64,000 bases of DNA from NCBI GenBank assembly GCA_017562135.1, contig QEYB01001392.1, positions 1-64,000 on the forward strand, in the 5' to 3' direction. Under the pieces are notes generated by a model. That model had not been told where the DNA came from and searched no databases. It worked only from the letters and a program-made list of their open reading frames with translations. How positions within the stretch are numbered: the first letter of the stretch is position 1; each line of letters starts with the position of its first letter. The DNA is from Dipylidium caninum. Its lineage: Eukaryota > Platyhelminthes > Cestoda > Cyclophyllidea > Dipylidiidae. Shown here piece by piece: positions 13,001-26,300 of the stretch. Made by a program: the position numbers and the translations under genes.

Positions 13001-13798
13001 GCTGAAGGTCTACCTAAAGTGGATCTTGCCGATTCTTCCGGTAATTAATGACTTGACTACCTACATTATCGAGTTCTCCGGAGTCTATCTCATCGGCATT
13101 GACTGTTTGTCTGTTCGTCACATCAATTCTCGGTACCCATTTTCTCCCGGTTTACTGCATTACATTACACCTTTTAGGAGAATAATATCGTTACAGAAGT
13201 GCGATGGGTTCAAGAAAATGCCCTAGGGAAATAAAGCTCATGAATCAAGTCTACGTAACCGCCCACCCTTATAGAGTCAAACGGACTCGTTTTACTGTCT
13301 AGCCTATCTGCCTGTTTGCACTTTCTCCTACGTTCGGCATTGCCAACCTAATTACCACTCTGTCCCGGCGCACAGGAAGCCCTTACAACTGGAGTCGTTA
13401 CAATTAGATCATTTTGCGTTGCGTTTAGACTTCTTAATTCTAAGCGTCATCATAAGAATCGGATTTTGATATATTTAGGCAATCACATATGTGAAGCTGT
13501 ACTTTCTTGGAGAATGACAGACGAATGCAAAGAAGTGAAAACGCACGTGAAAAAACGTACCTCAAATCCCGTTTTTAATGAGGCCTTCGCGCTCGAGATA
13601 CCCCCGAACGCGAGGTTGGAAGACATTAACTTGCCTCCGCATTGTGAATTGGGAACGAGATTCACCCAGCAAAGTGATTGGTCACGTCATCCTTGGTTTG
13701 TTGTGCAACGAGCGGTGCTAAGGCAACATTGGAGAACTGCGCTCGAAAATCTCTCGAAAAAACAAGTAGCTGAATGGCACCACACTTCTCTTGTGTGA
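13001..13798 (+). CDS. Synaptotagmin-type C2B domain protein, C-terminal two exons
   Basis: Exon 13001-13040 (40 nt, after CTCTAAG, before GTAATT) encodes AEGLPKVDLADSS, the loop-1 region of a C2 domain. Phase 1 joins it to exon 13479-13798 (after ATATTTAG), which opens with NHICEAVLSWRM and then the polybasic strand VKTHVKKRTSNPVFNEAF, a C2B hallmark. The end reads RQHWRTALENLSKKQ, then AEWHHTSLV and a stop, matching the HW...WH C-terminus of synaptotagmin C2B domains. Such proteins bind phospholipids and SNAREs in membrane trafficking. Between these parts the matching segment (LRIVNWERDSPSKVIGHVIL) lies in another frame, so two opposite frame shifts are present. Some canonical calcium-binding Asp positions look changed (GNH for SDP, NWE for DYD). 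The C2A domain and 5' exons were not found. Subfamily is uncertain. Confidence 0.75.
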
Positions 13799-16700
13799 AT
13801 TCTCTTTCCACTCACTCCCACGACGGCCACACTCACAATACGGATACCTTATTCATCTCTTACATCTAACTGCTCCATTCTCTCATCCCCTCCCTTCATC
13901 TCATCGTTTCATGCATTTCACTCAGGGCAGCTACAAATCCTCCATTACTATCGATTCGCCCACCTGCCCATTTTTCGTCTACGCGCTCCCATCTCACTCA
14001 ACCAGCCAGCCCTCAGTCAGCCAAGCCATAATTCCACCAAACTTGACTCCTATATGTTTTATGTCTTGTTGTTTTTTTTGGCTCTGTTTTGCCATGATTG
14101 CAGGACCTTATTTAAATTGGCTACAAAATCAGGTGTCTCTCCTGGTTTTCCCAGCCCTCTGGACGCACATCATGTCGTTCACTTACGTAGGAGAGTGAAT
14201 TTGGTACAGATGTTTTAGGATGCGAGGCAAAAGAATGTAAACATCTCGCACATCCTATAGGTTTCAGTATAGCGTTAACTTCTTCCGGTATACTCTTTGA
14301 CATTGAGTCAAGAGGGAAGGGATCCTGTATTTATCCCCCTGGGTTTTTGACCTCGGAGGTCGAAGTTGCACAAAGATAATAATTCTCACACAGCTAATGT
14401 TCTCGGTTATTACCTAGAAGTGTTGGTGTATCAGACCTTCTGCGCTAACCTCACTATTACCAATTTTATTAAGTAGGAGGTTCAATAATCTTTTACGTGA
14501 CCTATGTCAGTGACATTGATCTCAAGTGAAGAAATCATTTACGTCTCCCACACTGCCTCCATCGTACAACTGTCGTAACGTGACACTACCTGATAGACGC
14601 ATGCAGACGCAGTACGCCTATCATGAGCCTTGAAAGGACGCCGCATATTGCGGATTGGTGGACTTATTCTTGCCGCTCTTTCACTGTCATTGATTCTGGT
14701 CTACTGGCAAGAGGGTGGAGTTCAGATGAGGTATCATTCTTTACCTTAAAACCGTAGCCTAAGTTCACCCACGAGTTAACTATTCGATCAGCAGACCGCT
14801 GGCTTTTCGCTCAAGACTCCCGAGGTAATCTTTTCATAGTAATATTGTATCGAAAGAATTAAATAAAAGAAGCACAGGGTTTGTGTTGTCTTAGATATTG
14901 CTTGCTTTGAGGTTGGGAGAAAGCAGGAAGTTTTACAAGACGCCAGAACCATCCGCGCATCGAAATTTGAGCGCGCCGAATGCATCATGGTAATGACGCG
15001 TCGCGTCCGTTATTACAAAAGTATTTTACGTAAAACATTTTACACGGGAGTTCTTCCATAACACTCTCCAAGTCCTCTAGGCATGCGTTCTCTTTTTTTT
15101 CAGAGGAAGCAAGGAATTCCATTGCCACCTGTAAAACTGTATCACTCAATTGGATGACTTTTCTTGCGGCGACCGCAATGTAACTTGGCAAACAAAGGAG
15201 ATAAACTGTCAGGCGTTGTTTATAGCTTTTTGGCGGGCAGTATGCTTAACAAGTTCGGAGGCAATACACAGTGGGGATCACTGTGGATACCGCCTGTGGT
15301 TGAAAATCCGTTCGAGAAACCAATCAAGGCTGAGGAATTGAATACTGCTCCTTTGGCGGATAGTTATTTAGACTAGCCTCGATGGTCATGACGTAATTCT
15401 CCTTTGATTTCTCGGGCGATTTACCTATCTTCGTCGTGTTTCCTTCTACAGCCTAAATCGGCAAAAACGGGTACGCTCAGCTTTAACTTATTACGTAGCT
15501 GACATCAGTCAAACCGTAATAGAACCTGGAAATATAGATAATACGTATCACTTGTACTGTCCCAGATTAGTAACCCGTGCGACCTTCTATATTTTGCCCA
15601 TACATACGCTTCTCGGTTCATTCCTTCCATACCTACAACATCCAAATAAATCCCACGCGCACAACCAATCTCGTATTAATAAAAACCTTTCTCCCCATTA
15701 CTCACACCACTCGATCTTCTCTACGCCTTAATCATCGACAGGCCACCAGCCATAATCGTCACACAAAGCATTACCTACACTCCCGGATCTTTCCATCAAA
15801 CTATAAGGGCTTACTTTGAATGAGAAAGCTCCCATAGGTCAGCCTGCCACAGCCCCTTACAATTATAACCCTGTTCCTTGCCCGGATAGTTCTCTTGATA
15901 ATATACACGATTTACAACTGCTTCCTGATCATTCCTGCACGCACAATTTGTCATCTCACCACCGTGAACAACATTTAATTGAGATTCACCTGAGTATTCA
16001 GAGTGGCTGCCACACACCTTGGCTGCTTTACAATAGTCATAATGTAAAGAGAGAGAGACGTGGGCCATAATCAGTGAATAGTAGTATCGCTGTGTTCGAG
16101 ACTCAAAAGTCAAGGGAATTGTGAGAATAGTGTGCCGTACACGTACCGGTACACTCATTACACTCTTGAGATCCATGGAGCTCAAATATACTGCTCTCAC
16201 GCTTTTGACACTAATGAAAAATTTCGGTACATATTGATTTCACCAAAATGTCAAACAGTCACTAAATACTTTGGCCGAGGATTTAACTCCAATCCGCCAA
16301 ATGTATAATCCATGACACTGCAATGATCGAACCCCCGCTCCCGCGAAGAGAAGAGAATGAAATGCCAATTATCGTTTGGGAGATGTCCGTTAAATCAACC
16401 CTCCACGTTGGTAAGAATCCCAATTTAGTGATCATAGTATCACCACTGCTAGGCCTAAGCTGGAGACTGTGAAATTACTCGTTCCAAGTTCAGAAATCGG
16501 CCTAATGCTGGGACTCATCTAGTAACAGACAACACGCTGGGAAAAGCGTTACTTTTAACTACCACCTCCATCCTACACTCCCATCTACCCGACACCGCGA
16601 GCCCGTAGTGGCTTAACAACAAGAATTCTTTAATAAGATTCTAATCCTATAAAGGTAACAGCCCAGTGGAGTTCCGGTCTCAAAAACTCGTTATATTCCT

Positions 16701-19700
16701 ATGGAATGCTCCAGCCGAGATACTTCATACAACTGTTGCCTGTCTCCGTCCATGGTGAGCCGTATCTAGGAAGCTAAGAGGATAATGTCTGGAGAAGACT
16801 TCGTCTTCCTGATTGTTACTGACGATCAAATCATTTATGCAGAGCAGATACCCAATAAGAATATAAAAAATAGTCACTGCTCCTTGATTAAGGTGGTTGG
16901 ACCTGGATGCAAAAATTGAAACAAAAAAATAGTTACTCGTGTATTGAAAAAATAATAATTCAACCCTGGAATATTCATTTCAATGAAGGATAACACGTAT
17001 TTTTGTTTGCGTGTCCTCTATTCCAATCATGTATGTTCTAAATAAGTATTATGATAGTAACCGATCCCCCCTCAACACTCCTTGCACTTCCAGTGTTCTT
17101 TCAATATTTATACTAATGCCGCGATTACCTCTAAATATAATTCTCGTTCTACATCTTCCACCATCTGATGAGCACATTGAATTACCAATTGATATGCAAT
17201 ATTTAAGAATACTCGAGAGTACAACGTATGATTGACAACTGCGCGCCGGTGCGTTTAGGTAAAATAAAATCCCTATTTCATTTACCAGTAACTAAGGTTT
17301 TGACGAATTTTCAACCTTTCACGACATAGATGGTAATTAAAGAAGTACTCGTGACTATGATTCGGTGATTGGACTTGGCATACACTGGGCTCTTGACCGC
17401 TGTTAATAATGTCTTTCTCTAACCACGGCAATTGCTCGACCATAAACAATGATGAAGAATTTACACAAAGCGTGAACGGTCACATGTCACCCATGTCATT
17501 TAGATATCTGCATAATTATTACAGTAATGATGAGGTTTAGATGCCAACGGACTTTTTAGTGCGATTCAGCAAGGACGCAATCTTGCGCCCTATTTGCGCA
17601 AAATTTTCCCGTCGTTGAATTACAAAACACAAACGGCACGTACACACGGGCCGAGTTGATTTACAGTCTCGAGCGCTACAATTGCGACTCTGAGTAGGCG
17701 CGTTCTTGCGAAGTGATTTCCATTCAGGCCGTTAGGGCAGCCGCGACACCACCAGTCGGTGACTTAAAACATAACTTCAGGTCTCCGATCACCGACCCCA
17801 GGCAAAGACGTCGTTGTGCAAATTGTGCTTATGTTACCCTAGTGCGCAATGTTATATTTTGAAGATACTCCACTGTTAGTTTGGTGAATCCCAACACTAA
17901 CTATGACAGTAGATGGAAGTTTTATACTTTGCGCAGCGTGGCTTATGTCCCGCACAATAGAATCAAGAGTATGAATGTCCTTTGTGCCATAACGTCCAAA
18001 CAGCCCGCGGTGATAATATAGGGATATGACTGTTATAATTGAATATTGAAGTGTCTGTGAAAGGAAACCATTGTGATATCGATTGGACAAAAGCTGTCTT
18101 TACAATTTCCTTCCTTGTCGCATCCTTTCTTCCCATTCTTTATCCGGATTTGTAGTAACTTATGAGCGACCACAAAAATTACCGAGAAGAGGGAATAGGT
18201 CTGTCTACATGCAAGTTAACTCAAAGAAAAAGGTGGACAATAGGAATCGTAATAAGGTCTTGTCGATCGCATTCATTTTCATGATTAGTTTGTTACTCCG
18301 TTTTTGAGGTCCACCGACGATCATTGCATCTCTCAGTGTTTTGTCCATGCACATAGACGCAATGGGAGAATTGACGCAATGAATCCATATTTTAAGTGGA
18401 TTCCGTATATCCAGCCTTTAGAATAAACACTGTTTGTAAACGCATACCCTTCTAATATACCGGCATGAGTTCCAAGGACACTGTTCATGGGCTTATCCGG
18501 TGTCAAGACTTTTGACCTTGATTCCTCTCTGCAGCGCTCCTTAAGCCGTTTCAGGCTTATAGTTAGATTGTGTGTATGCGTTTGCCCATTACTCGTACGA
18601 AGTGTTCAATCAGTGAGGTAATGCAGGGGTATTTTTATCGTAACAATACTCCACTTTGTTTATTTAGAAAATGGAAACCGTTTGGGGCGAGAGCCCAACC
18701 CACACGGAGAGGGAAGCTAGGACGGCCAGATAATGGTAAAATGAGGCGTGCAGGCAAATACGCAACTCTGCTCAGCTACGACAGCAACATACGAGATGCC
18801 GTATTACTATTACTCGAATGGTATCTCAACTCTCCTTCTCTTCTTTCTTCGACTTATCATGTGCCGCTATTCTTCTATCATAAAATACCACAACCTCAGA
18901 GATTGGTAGAACACTGCAAGTCAATACGCTCACCATCATTGTGATAACCGTATATCATCTGTATAAGAGAGCTTATGAAATACTCTTCACCCCAATTCGA
19001 AGCTCGTAGGAATAGAGTGAGAAGTAAGAGAGACAGGACAAAAGCATCGTAAATGCTGATTGTGAAGAAACTGCCAGTGAGTGAGGAAAGACAAGAAGGT
19101 AACGGCGATGAACATAAAAAGCGTTGAAGAAAGGTGGTCCGAGCTAAACAGCAGAAGAAGGTAAAGCTGGTTCTCATGTATTGAATTTCATAATTAGCAG
19201 TATCAGCGCGCTCAGGCGAGAAACGTGCTCATGTAGGGTGGATGACGTCTGAGACTCTTGATTCACGAGGGTGGGAAGGTAAGTCACGTTCCGCACAGAG
19301 TTAGTGTAGCTGTGAACGGTGTTTTTCCTACATTGACTAGTTCTTTTGCCTCGTCACGAAGCATTGTCTCCACCGAGTGTGTTTGTGGTCCGCGTCCGCC
19401 CGAGGCTCTCGTGTGCGGCATGTGTGGGCACTCTACGGTACAGGAGCCCTCTGCAAGCCGTGATTGTGATCCGGACATACAAACCTCGAAGAGGCAGTGG
19501 CGCATATCTTGCTGAGAACATGGCGTGACACTTGTCCATTTAAATGATGGTTGCTGAAGACTTTATGGTGCGAACGACAGCCATTAGACCTAGCGTGGAG
19601 TTAAAGTGAGTATCGCGCTCTTCGTCAACAAGACTGACGCGTGTTATAGAATTTCCAAAACTTATTTCTCCATGGCCTTTTTTGGCATATGCTAAGTCCG

Positions 19701-19879
19701 CCTGGATAGTGTCGTTATCACCTTTCGGAGAGCGACGAACGGGGGTTTGCGATCATAGCGACACGTGACGTCGTAAACCGGCTACCACGTAATAGGAAAT
19801 TTATATGTGAATCTTGGAAAGTGTGTGAATTTCCTCTCTCTAGTGCTCTTTGCGGCCCAATTTCACAGTTACTCAATAA

Positions 19880-20350
19880 TCAGATGTCACACGAGATAAA
19901 AGGAGCAGCAGCTAAGGAGAAAAGTGAAAAGTCAGCAGTTGCACTCAAAAAATCAATAAACCCAACGCGCATGATAAGGAAACCAAATAATAATAAAAGA
20001 GTAGTGTACGCACTCAGGATGAACGGTAGCACACGCTCACTCAATTCCTCAGAGAGCTCAGCACCCTCTCGTCTCACATTCATCAAGTTAATATCGGCGA
20101 GAACTTGTCTTGCTCGCAATATTTCTTCTATACTATCCTCCCCTACACTCATCCTCATAGTGTCGTTGAATCTCAGCGTGGTCTGTCTAGAGAGATGCAC
20201 AATCAAAGGTTGTTCGAGTGACGAGCCAACAGTAATATCGTCTACTCGCTCAGTATGAGTGCGATCTCGTCCACATTCCAACCATAAGTCGTGTAACACA
20301 GTAATCATACCATCTACAGTAATGTTAGTAATCCTCTCACGATCAATCAT
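19880..20350 (-). CDS. Possible 156-aa protein with hydrophobic C-terminal segment
   Basis: This is one of the longest open frames in the 14-29 kb region. Its central part is charged and helix-like (SIEEILRARQVLADINLMNV), followed by a hydrophobic stretch (FILSAYTTLLLLFGFLIM), the layout of a tail-anchored protein. No family was recognised. A 145-codon frame overlaps on the other strand (19821-20258), and the region's CTCTC/GAGAG bias avoids stops on both strands, so it may be a chance ORF. Confidence 0.2.
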   Translation of the reverse strand: MIDRERITNITVDGMITVLHDLWLECGRDRTHTERVDDITVGSSLEQPLIVHLSRQTTLRFNDTMRMSVGEDSIEEILRARQVLADINLMNVRREGAELSEELSERVLPFILSAYTTLLLLFGFLIMRVGFIDFLSATADFSLFSLAAAPFISCDI

Positions 20351-23300
20351 ATTTTATCGATCTCTTACTCCGTCCAATGAAGTTATCATACTGCTTTCCT
20401 CTTGTGGTATAGATACAACGCTCATCAAATATTTGGAGTGATGATGACAAAAGAAGTTAGTGTGGAGGGTCCCATATAGGACGACGTCGTGACCCGGCGC
20501 ACGTTCCGCCCTCCCCCGGGTGAGAGAGGTGAACATATGGGAACTCCTCTCGAGCCAGCTCTTTGCTACTTCCCGCTGCAGGAAGGCTGATGCTCTAACC
20601 CAGGGATACGCTTTCAAGTGGCACGATTGCGGATCGATAGACAGATAAGATCCTACTTTGAGGAAAATCCTTCATAAGGCGGATAGATGACAGCAAATCG
20701 ATCAGGACTCAAATCCTGACGGGCATAGATCTCGGGACGCAGCTGAGGCGCCGATACTTGCCATGGGATACACGTTAGTAAAGAGTCTCAGAAGTAAATT
20801 CTTATTCTCATTCTCCCGGTTCCATACTCCCTACGATATGTACGAAGAGCAAGAATGGCACCCTCTCGCCTCTTATTGCGTCTCATTGATGAGTGCTAAA
20901 CAAACATCATGCTTAGTCCACCATTTTCACGCCCCACTGTGTTTACACACTTATGCGCGTTCTCTTACTGTGTCGATTTCTCTAGGTCTCCAACAGTCGT
21001 AGCCTTTAGCACATATCCGTCTCGATATTCCCGTTCTCTAAGAACTTTAAACACTCCCCAGCTATACGACTTTCATCTCCACTCATAGCTAATACTCCGT
21101 TTAGAAAAGAGAACTAGTGACTGGCGAATCAGACTTTCTGATTGGTACTCGATTGCTCCCTAAAAGGGTGTTTCTACTCTCCTACTGTCTCGATCCAATT
21201 TGTGCATACTCTCCTTAGCAACACCACAATCACTGTGTCAGGTGTTCTCCTGGACACTCCTACCTCACTACAATTCCTCGGGAGCTGCGAGCTCTCGAGT
21301 TTACATGTGCATTTTGTCGCTTGACTAGATCACGAACGTGATCCGACCAGGCTCACTCGATGCATGGCGTGTGCTTGGCTGGTATGAAAGGCTACCTTGC
21401 ACGACGGTGTAAGAGCACTGTTCTTTGCGCGAAAACTTAAGAGCGAGATAGTGACCGGCTTCTAAGGAACCTCTTACATGGTGCAAGCGGCGAGGTTTCC
21501 TATCTAACAGAGCGACTATCAAAGTATATGTGAACCGATTATGCTGAGACGCAGATCTAGAATTCAGTACACTAACTGTGCACTCCCTGTCTCTCGCTCT
21601 CTTTAAGGAGGTGATGACGGCATACCACATTTTAGTAGTGTCTGCCGGTCGTTAAAGTGTCCTCGTCCGTTAGTTTCTGCAGTTCCAGAATAAGGGCTCG
21701 TATGCACGTCGAGGTCATATACAATCTATTCCTCTGACAGGCGGACTAGTGGCATAAACGGTAATGAGAATTATATGTAAGATTCTACTGCCTAACGCCA
21801 CGAATCTTCTAGACAGACTGCGTCTCCAGACAGTCGCCTATGCACTCTCCGCTCTTTCAGGAGCTGTCTTAGCAGAGCGGACTTAATGGTCAGCTGACAG
21901 CAGCGTTTTTTTAGTTATGAAGAGATGGCGTGATCGAAGGTCTCTCTCCCTCACATCCGCATAATATCACTAATATCTAGCGAGGCCTGAGCTGTTTGTC
22001 TGGCATTGGAGCAGTTGCGTTCGTACTTCACACGAGAGTAGCTAATAGGAAATACTTCATAATATTAGCGGTTGTCAATCAAGATTAACCATCTCCAACT
22101 TTTCTATTAGACCAGCAAGAGTGTCTCAAGAATTTGTGACAAAGGATTTGCGCGCAACTTTCCGATGTCTGTATGTGTTACGCACTTATGCGTGACCATG
22201 TAAGGACACTCTCAGAATTCTCCCTCCTCCTCTCCTTACACAACGAGCCTTTGCCGCACCTAGTCTCAGAATATAGATCAATAGGATTTAGAGATAGAAA
22301 ACCTCTAGAAACCACTTCTCTCACAGATTAGTGAATAGGTTTGTCTACAAGCTCAGATGTTCGAAAAACAGATGTGATGGCAAATATCGCGTGTACTCTC
22401 GCAACCTTGCCTTAAAAAACTCGCCCTCAAGCCAGAGCGCGTCTTAAAGATCGTGTATTGCGGAGAGATGGATATGTAGAAAGGTGAGAGGTAACGGATG
22501 GAATACGTGAAGATTTTGAATCTATCCTCCCAATTCTGTCTTCCTCTTCCATGCGATGCTCGGATGGGTGATTGACTACCTCTTACGAATAGCGTGAATT
22601 TTCGTAGTCCTATTAGCTTGTCACGGTAACGGGAAATAGTGCAGGACCCACGCATTCCTTTGCTCAAATGCTGAGAGTTCTGTCAATAATGATATCTCAA
22701 ATTGTGTAGACTAGAGTGGTATCGTAGTGGTAACGCGAAACTCAGCTCGAGAGAGTCTGCGAGATACCTGGTTCCCTTCAAGATCGCGCCACCAGCCCAG
22801 ATGTCTATAGTATTTCCACTTCTCACACATATACGGATTCTCCGGAACACACGTAAAACACACAATGAATCTGATATATGCGCGTAGAACGTTGAACGGT
22901 CGAGAAGTCCGATGGCCTTTTACTTCTCATCCATAGAGTGCTCGGATCGAGAAATAGCGTGAGAGTAATTATTCATGTATGCTATACTCGTCTGACGACA
23001 TGGATAACTGGAACACATTCTCACTTCTTGCAATCTTCTCAGCGCAATTGATCGGCTCGGAGCATACGCTGTCAGGAGAAGGAGTGCCAATTTAGCACGT
23101 CTGTTTAGACTGCAACTGTATTTAATCCCTCGAGAAGACCCTCAGAAACTAGTTTCTCTCCAGCGACTGTGACATGACTCAGTGTGTGGCCGAAAATGTC
23201 AACCATATCCATTCTATACACAACTCCACCTAGCCACTCTTATGATATCTACAGACTATCCTATTCCATCTTCTCTTCTTTGTGTTTCTCGACTCCACGA

Positions 23301-26300
23301 CTACTGAAAATAGTCTGGCGTTGTTTGATAATCCTTCTACTCGGTAACTCCTACTCTCCTGCCTCTCCTGTACCTCAGACGCGGCAATCGCACCTATTTC
23401 CTACTTGACTCTTGTTATATCTCCGGCCGCGTCTCGTCGCGATTGCTCGACTGGGCGACGAAATGTCAACAGCGTCATTGCGTGATCGTGCTTCTCTCGC
23501 AGCAGGGTCCGTGAGCGAGCGCACGCGCGCAGTGGATCAGTGTCTCGTCCCTTCGTGCTCGTCTCCAGTTGCGTACGCTGCTGTTTCTCACTTAGACGCC
23601 ATTATGTCTTCATACATACGCACACCGTCATCTCCACAAAACATCTACGCATACACACACATCCCACGGACACGATAGAATCGCATGCCACCAGCTTGAG
23701 TTGCCGCTAGTGCTGCTGCTGCTTTGGCTGTCTTCCTCGCTTTCGCTTATCTCGGTTCGCGCTTTTCTCAGCTCCAGGAGTATATTACCGGAGGCAGTCA
23801 GATTTTTACGTTCGGAGCGAGAAAAAATACATTAAACTATACGCTTTGGGTTAACTTTTTAAAGAAACGCTGAGAGTGACTTGATGACATAGCTGTTACA
23901 AAAGTCCCTCTCAACGTATAAAGAAACTTGCTAATTTAACGAGATTTTCGCCATCTCCCAAAAGTTTCATTGGGTCACCCCATAATTTAATTCAATGAAA
24001 TTAACACCTTTGGTAAACACTTATTCTCAAACCAACCGAAGTGACACTTTTAGATATATCCTGTCAAGAGATTGCAAACGCGAGAGAGAGTCGCTCTCTT
24101 GGGAATGGGCCTGTTTGAGCAAAAGATGCTTTCCACCGATCATTCCTCCCACAGCAGCCAATGGACTTGGGTTTTCTATACCATGTTCTGTGACACTCAA
24201 AGTGACCCACTCTTCCCTCACTTTCGTACTTATTTACAACGAGTATTCTGTCGGATGAAAAAGACCCTTAGGCGCTCTAATGCTTCGACGAAAGTCCACA
24301 CCAAAAAATGTGAATAACGAGCATGCGTTTAAGCTGATAGTCTGTCGTCTACTGGCACAATAAATGTGACCCCTGAGGTGAAGAAAATTGCCTTGCAATT
24401 TCACTGCCAACGTTTTGATACCTCTTCCACGGGATATTTCTGGTCGCAGCCATACGCATTGATGTGAAAATTCTCGACTTAAAGTGATATCCATGTGGAG
24501 ACGAAGGTTCATTTGCGTGCATACCTTTGCACCACGAGTGGCCGAATTAGGAAAAAATAAGGAGACAAGTGGCGATCGTACCGACGATGTGCCGGCAATG
24601 GAACAGGGGCAATGGAACGGGTCAAATTGATATCCCCCTTCAAAGAAAGTAGCAGCATACCTTTACCAGACTGGAGACTGAATGCGATGACGGATAGGTA
24701 AATATGAGGGCGGCCGCCATGATAAAGGTTGAGGGGGCGGATTCCCCGGGGTGATCGGCCGGACAGCCTTCTCAAGGATGGGCTCATCTCGAGAGATGAT
24801 GAGATGAATTGACCCTAAAAGAGAATTACATCAAAGTTAATAACGCAAATGCCTATTACTTCCCGCGTATGTAAATCATAGAGAGGTGTGTATGCTTAAT
24901 TATCCCTGTCACTTAAGAAAAGTAATTACTCAGCGATCTGGCAATCACCGGTTTAACTCGTTGATATCGCCACTGATCAAAACAATTTTTGCCACAAATT
25001 AGGGAAATTTAGGGTAGGAAAAGGATACCACATGAGTTGCTCGAAGGAATGCTCATAACATTTCGCTAGTTATATTTGGCTTGTGGGGCAGGAGGAGGAT
25101 GCACAAAGTTTGCTGAGACGTCAGCCTCATCTTTGTTGTATTAGGGCACAGGGTTGATTGACCACAATGGAATCGACGCCGATAGCGACTGAGAAGTAAG
25201 TACCTGGTTGGAAATTATTCAAATATTACATTAAACAAGGCAGTATGAATAGTCGTAACCCTCTGACCATGGCTTTTTCTTCCACCTCATTCGAGGCAAA
25301 TTCAACGAACCGACCGCTGTTAGCGACTCATCGCATGCCTGCACCAATGAGTCAATGTCTTCTCTACGGCCTGCGATGTGGGGAAATTTGTGGTGAAGTA
25401 AAATTGGCGTGTGGAAAGAGGGTCTCCAATTATCCGACTAAAATGGACCTGTTCCGTCGTGCCTCAGTAGTCATGACAACCACAGACCCGGGGAGAGTGT
25501 CCTCACCACCTGCACCGCCTAATCTTACTCCTAAATGCGTACTGCAGGTCTTCGTTCGTGCAATGCTATAGCCACATTGCACAAACACACACACGCACAC
25601 AAAATGAAACGAGAGGGCACACTTAAATGACTGCCAGTGGCACGTCATCTGCTCTCGCGCGCCACGCGCACAAGCCGCCTCCTCCGCACTTAGCCCCAAT
25701 CAGCCCGCCTTCACGACCGAGGCGAGGGAGACAATTATGGCGGGAACTCGGGAGGGGAGCTCACTGCTAAGTCGCCTTTTTCGTCACTACCGAACAGAGC
25801 GTTTTTAATGGCAAGAGAGCAATTAGTGACGGAGGACGGCTATCGGTTTTGCACACTGGCAACAACCGCAAAACGCCCCATTCAGCTGAGTAGAAGCATC
25901 GGGGTTTAATCGCAAAAAAGTTATTTACGCATACAGCATACCCCTCCTCCTTCAACTGAGTATGCTAAGAGGGTAACTAGGCGAACGTACAGTCACACAA
26001 GCTCTTGTTTCTCAAAAGTAAACCAAACATTAATAAATCGTCATATCTACTCCTAACAGAAATAGAGATCACTTTGACAAACTCACTGAATCTAATTTAA
26101 GCGTTAAAAAATAAATATGACTTCTGAAACGGCACCGAGAAAGTATGAATGTCAGCACGAGTAGGCATCCTTGAAAAATGGGAAGTAGTGGGGTGTGGGA
26201 GCTGCGGCGGAGTAAGGTGGAGAATAACATTTTGTGGCACCAACTTTCCCCACCTCATATGCTAAAACATGTTTGGAAAAGATGCCCCATTTTATTTCCA

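Noticed and set aside
12840..13226. 128-codon plus-strand ORF.
   Set aside because: It overlaps, in another frame, the C2B mini-exon at 13001-13040, whose sequence and phase fit the downstream C2B exon.
19243..19540. ATG followed by a strong GTAAGT donor at 19279, plus several overlapping ORFs.
   Set aside because: The putative 12-codon first exon has no partner, and none of the overlapping frames has family resemblance.
20575..20635. Reverse-strand sequence resembling a tRNA D-arm (GGTTAGAGCATCAGCC).
   Set aside because: No T-arm or acceptor stem at the right spacing; at best a decayed tRNA-derived fragment.
22700..22790. tRNA-like A-box and B-box words (GTAGTGGTAAC ... GGTTCCCTTC).
   Set aside because: No acceptor stem or anticodon arm can be paired, and the B-box departs from consensus in its invariant positions.
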